DNA of 7,517 bases, from positions 1 through 7,517 of the forward strand of contig CAYNRH010000033.1 in the NCBI GenBank assembly GCA_964399605.1, read 5' to 3'. The DNA comes from JAGGZI01 sp964399605. GTDB taxonomy: Archaea; Aenigmatarchaeota; Aenigmatarchaeia; PWEA01; JAGHBM01. How positions within the stretch are numbered: position 1 is the stretch's first letter; each line of letters begins with the position of its first letter. Below, piece by piece: positions 6,839 to 7,517 of this stretch. A program made the position numbers and the translations under genes. The notes beneath the pieces were generated by a model, which saw only the letters and a list, made by a program, of their open reading frames with translations, did not search any database and was not told the origin of the DNA.

Positions 6839-6846
6839 TATATAAA
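6839..6846 (-). promoter_or_regulatory. TATA box of the oxidoreductase operon
   Basis: On the - strand TTTATATA is preceded by an A-rich, BRE-like AAAAG. Transcription would start about 25 bases downstream, near 6817, giving a leader of about 20 bases that contains the GGTGG site. The box lies only 23 bases beyond the stop of the upstream C39-like gene. Confidence 0.6.
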
Positions 6847-6868
6847 CTTTTAAAACTTTTTAAATGTT

Positions 6869-7480
6869 TTAAAATATATGCATTCTCCCATGGACAACTA
6901 CAACATCTTCATCTGTCCCTTCAGCTTTTCTTGCTTCATCAAAAATCTTTTTTGGAACAGGCATAAACTCTTGGGCATCATCTAATCCCGAATTATGTAT
7001 ATAGACATTTTGTTCGTCGTATCCTACTATTGGAGTAAAATGTCCCAGATATCCTTTTCTACCCTTTAAAATATTCCAATCCAGAAGAATGATTGGAACA
7101 CAATCTTTTTTTAAAAAGCTCAGGAGATCTTCTAAAGACAATACTCTTTCTTGAATATTTACTCCCGCTGCTTTTGCGTCTTCTACTAATTTTTTTGACT
7201 GCTCTAAATTTATGTTGTTGTATTTTTGGTAAAATTCGTGTTTCAAATTCTCTTCGTTGAACAAAATATGTTTTGAATAAAAATCTGTTTTGTATCCTAA
7301 AGATGCTGCAGCAGTTGCTATTTGAATTGTAGAAGTTCCTTTTCCCTCATTCATACCCATTTTTGCTTCTAAAAATTCTATCCTTAAATTTTCACCAAAA
7401 TAAGCAAGAACCATTTTTAATGCAGTTGGACCGCAATTCAATGGATTTGTTTGCTTAAAAAATGGAACTTTTAATATCAT
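6869..7480 (-). CDS. C39-like (papain-fold) cysteine peptidase family protein
   Basis: This 203-residue protein opens with the signature of C39-like peptidases: VPFFKQTNPLNCGPTALKMV (5-24), with nucleophile-position C16 and the oxyanion-hole Gln at Q10. The His position is H147 in YLGHFTPIVGYD (144-155), followed by VYIHNSG (159-165). The third catalytic position, usually Asp in a DP motif, seems to be N163, so the triad would be Cys-His-Asn as in papain, or activity may be weak. There is no signal peptide, transmembrane segment or ABC-transporter domain, so it is cytoplasmic and not a bacteriocin-exporter fusion. Residues about 72-125 are a helical charged insertion. ATG 7480 follows a TATA-like element at leaderless distance. 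The gene precedes the oxidoreductase operon on the same strand but that operon has its own TATA, so a functional link is not implied. The substrate is unknown. Confidence 0.75.
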   Translation of the reverse strand: MILKVPFFKQTNPLNCGPTALKMVLAYFGENLRIEFLEAKMGMNEGKGTSTIQIATAAASLGYKTDFYSKHILFNEENLKHEFYQKYNNINLEQSKKLVEDAKAAGVNIQERVLSLEDLLSFLKKDCVPIILLDWNILKGRKGYLGHFTPIVGYDEQNVYIHNSGLDDAQEFMPVPKKIFDEARKAEGTDEDVVVVHGRMHIF

Positions 7481-7504
7481 AATAAATTCTGGTGCATGTA
7501 TAAT

Positions 7505-7512
7505 ATATTAAA
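7505..7512 (-). promoter_or_regulatory. TATA-like element for the C39-like gene
   Basis: On the - strand this reads TTTAATAT, centred about 28 bases before the ATG at 7480, giving a leaderless or nearly leaderless transcript. No Shine-Dalgarno site is visible between it and the start. The surrounding DNA is very AT-rich, so the exact element is uncertain. Confidence 0.45.
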
Positions 7513-7517
7513 TTTGC

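Noticed and set aside
6809..6868. Small RNA or extra small gene between the C39-like gene and the oxidoreductase
   Set aside because: The 60 bases are AT-rich, hold the TATA element and a short leader, and show no stable stem or convincing reading frame.

Overview
The window looks archaeal. The indicators are TATA-type promoters about 25 bases upstream of transcripts that seem leaderless or have short leaders, Shine-Dalgarno sites complementary to an archaeal 16S 3' end, poly-T ends without GC-rich hairpins, many N-X-S/T sequons in secreted proteins, and a two-subunit 2-oxoacid:ferredoxin oxidoreductase of archaeal type. The DNA is AT-rich and densely packed. A DPANN-like or related lineage is possible, but I cannot place it further.

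Left part (1-4395, + strand). The window opens inside a broken or 5'-truncated gene encoding a secreted beta-rich domain (to 605). A TATA element then precedes a compact four-gene run. It encodes a small secreted paralogue of that domain (647-1180), a single-pass membrane protein with a beta ectodomain (1191-1892), a 592-residue multidomain surface protein with a C-terminal membrane anchor and basic tail (1871-3649), and a MinD/ParA-family ATPase (3646-4395). Gaps or overlaps of +10, -22 and -4 bases tie the last three to the first. I infer a cell-surface structure co-expressed with a membrane-associated positioning ATPase. This is the most interesting unit here and I do not recognise it as a described system.

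Right part (4392-7480, - strand). Two genes coupled by an ATGA overlap encode the fused gamma-alpha and the beta subunits of a 2-oxoacid:ferredoxin oxidoreductase, which makes acyl-CoA and reduced ferredoxin in central carbon metabolism. They have their own TATA box and strong Shine-Dalgarno sites. Upstream of them, on the same strand but with its own promoter, lies a cytoplasmic C39-like papain-fold protein.

The two halves converge on one shared CTAG (4392-4395), where the MinD and beta-subunit stop codons overlap. A7 and T6 tracts flank it and could end transcription in both directions. I see no RNA genes, insertion sequences or CRISPR arrays, and no gene-free stretch longer than about 300 bases.
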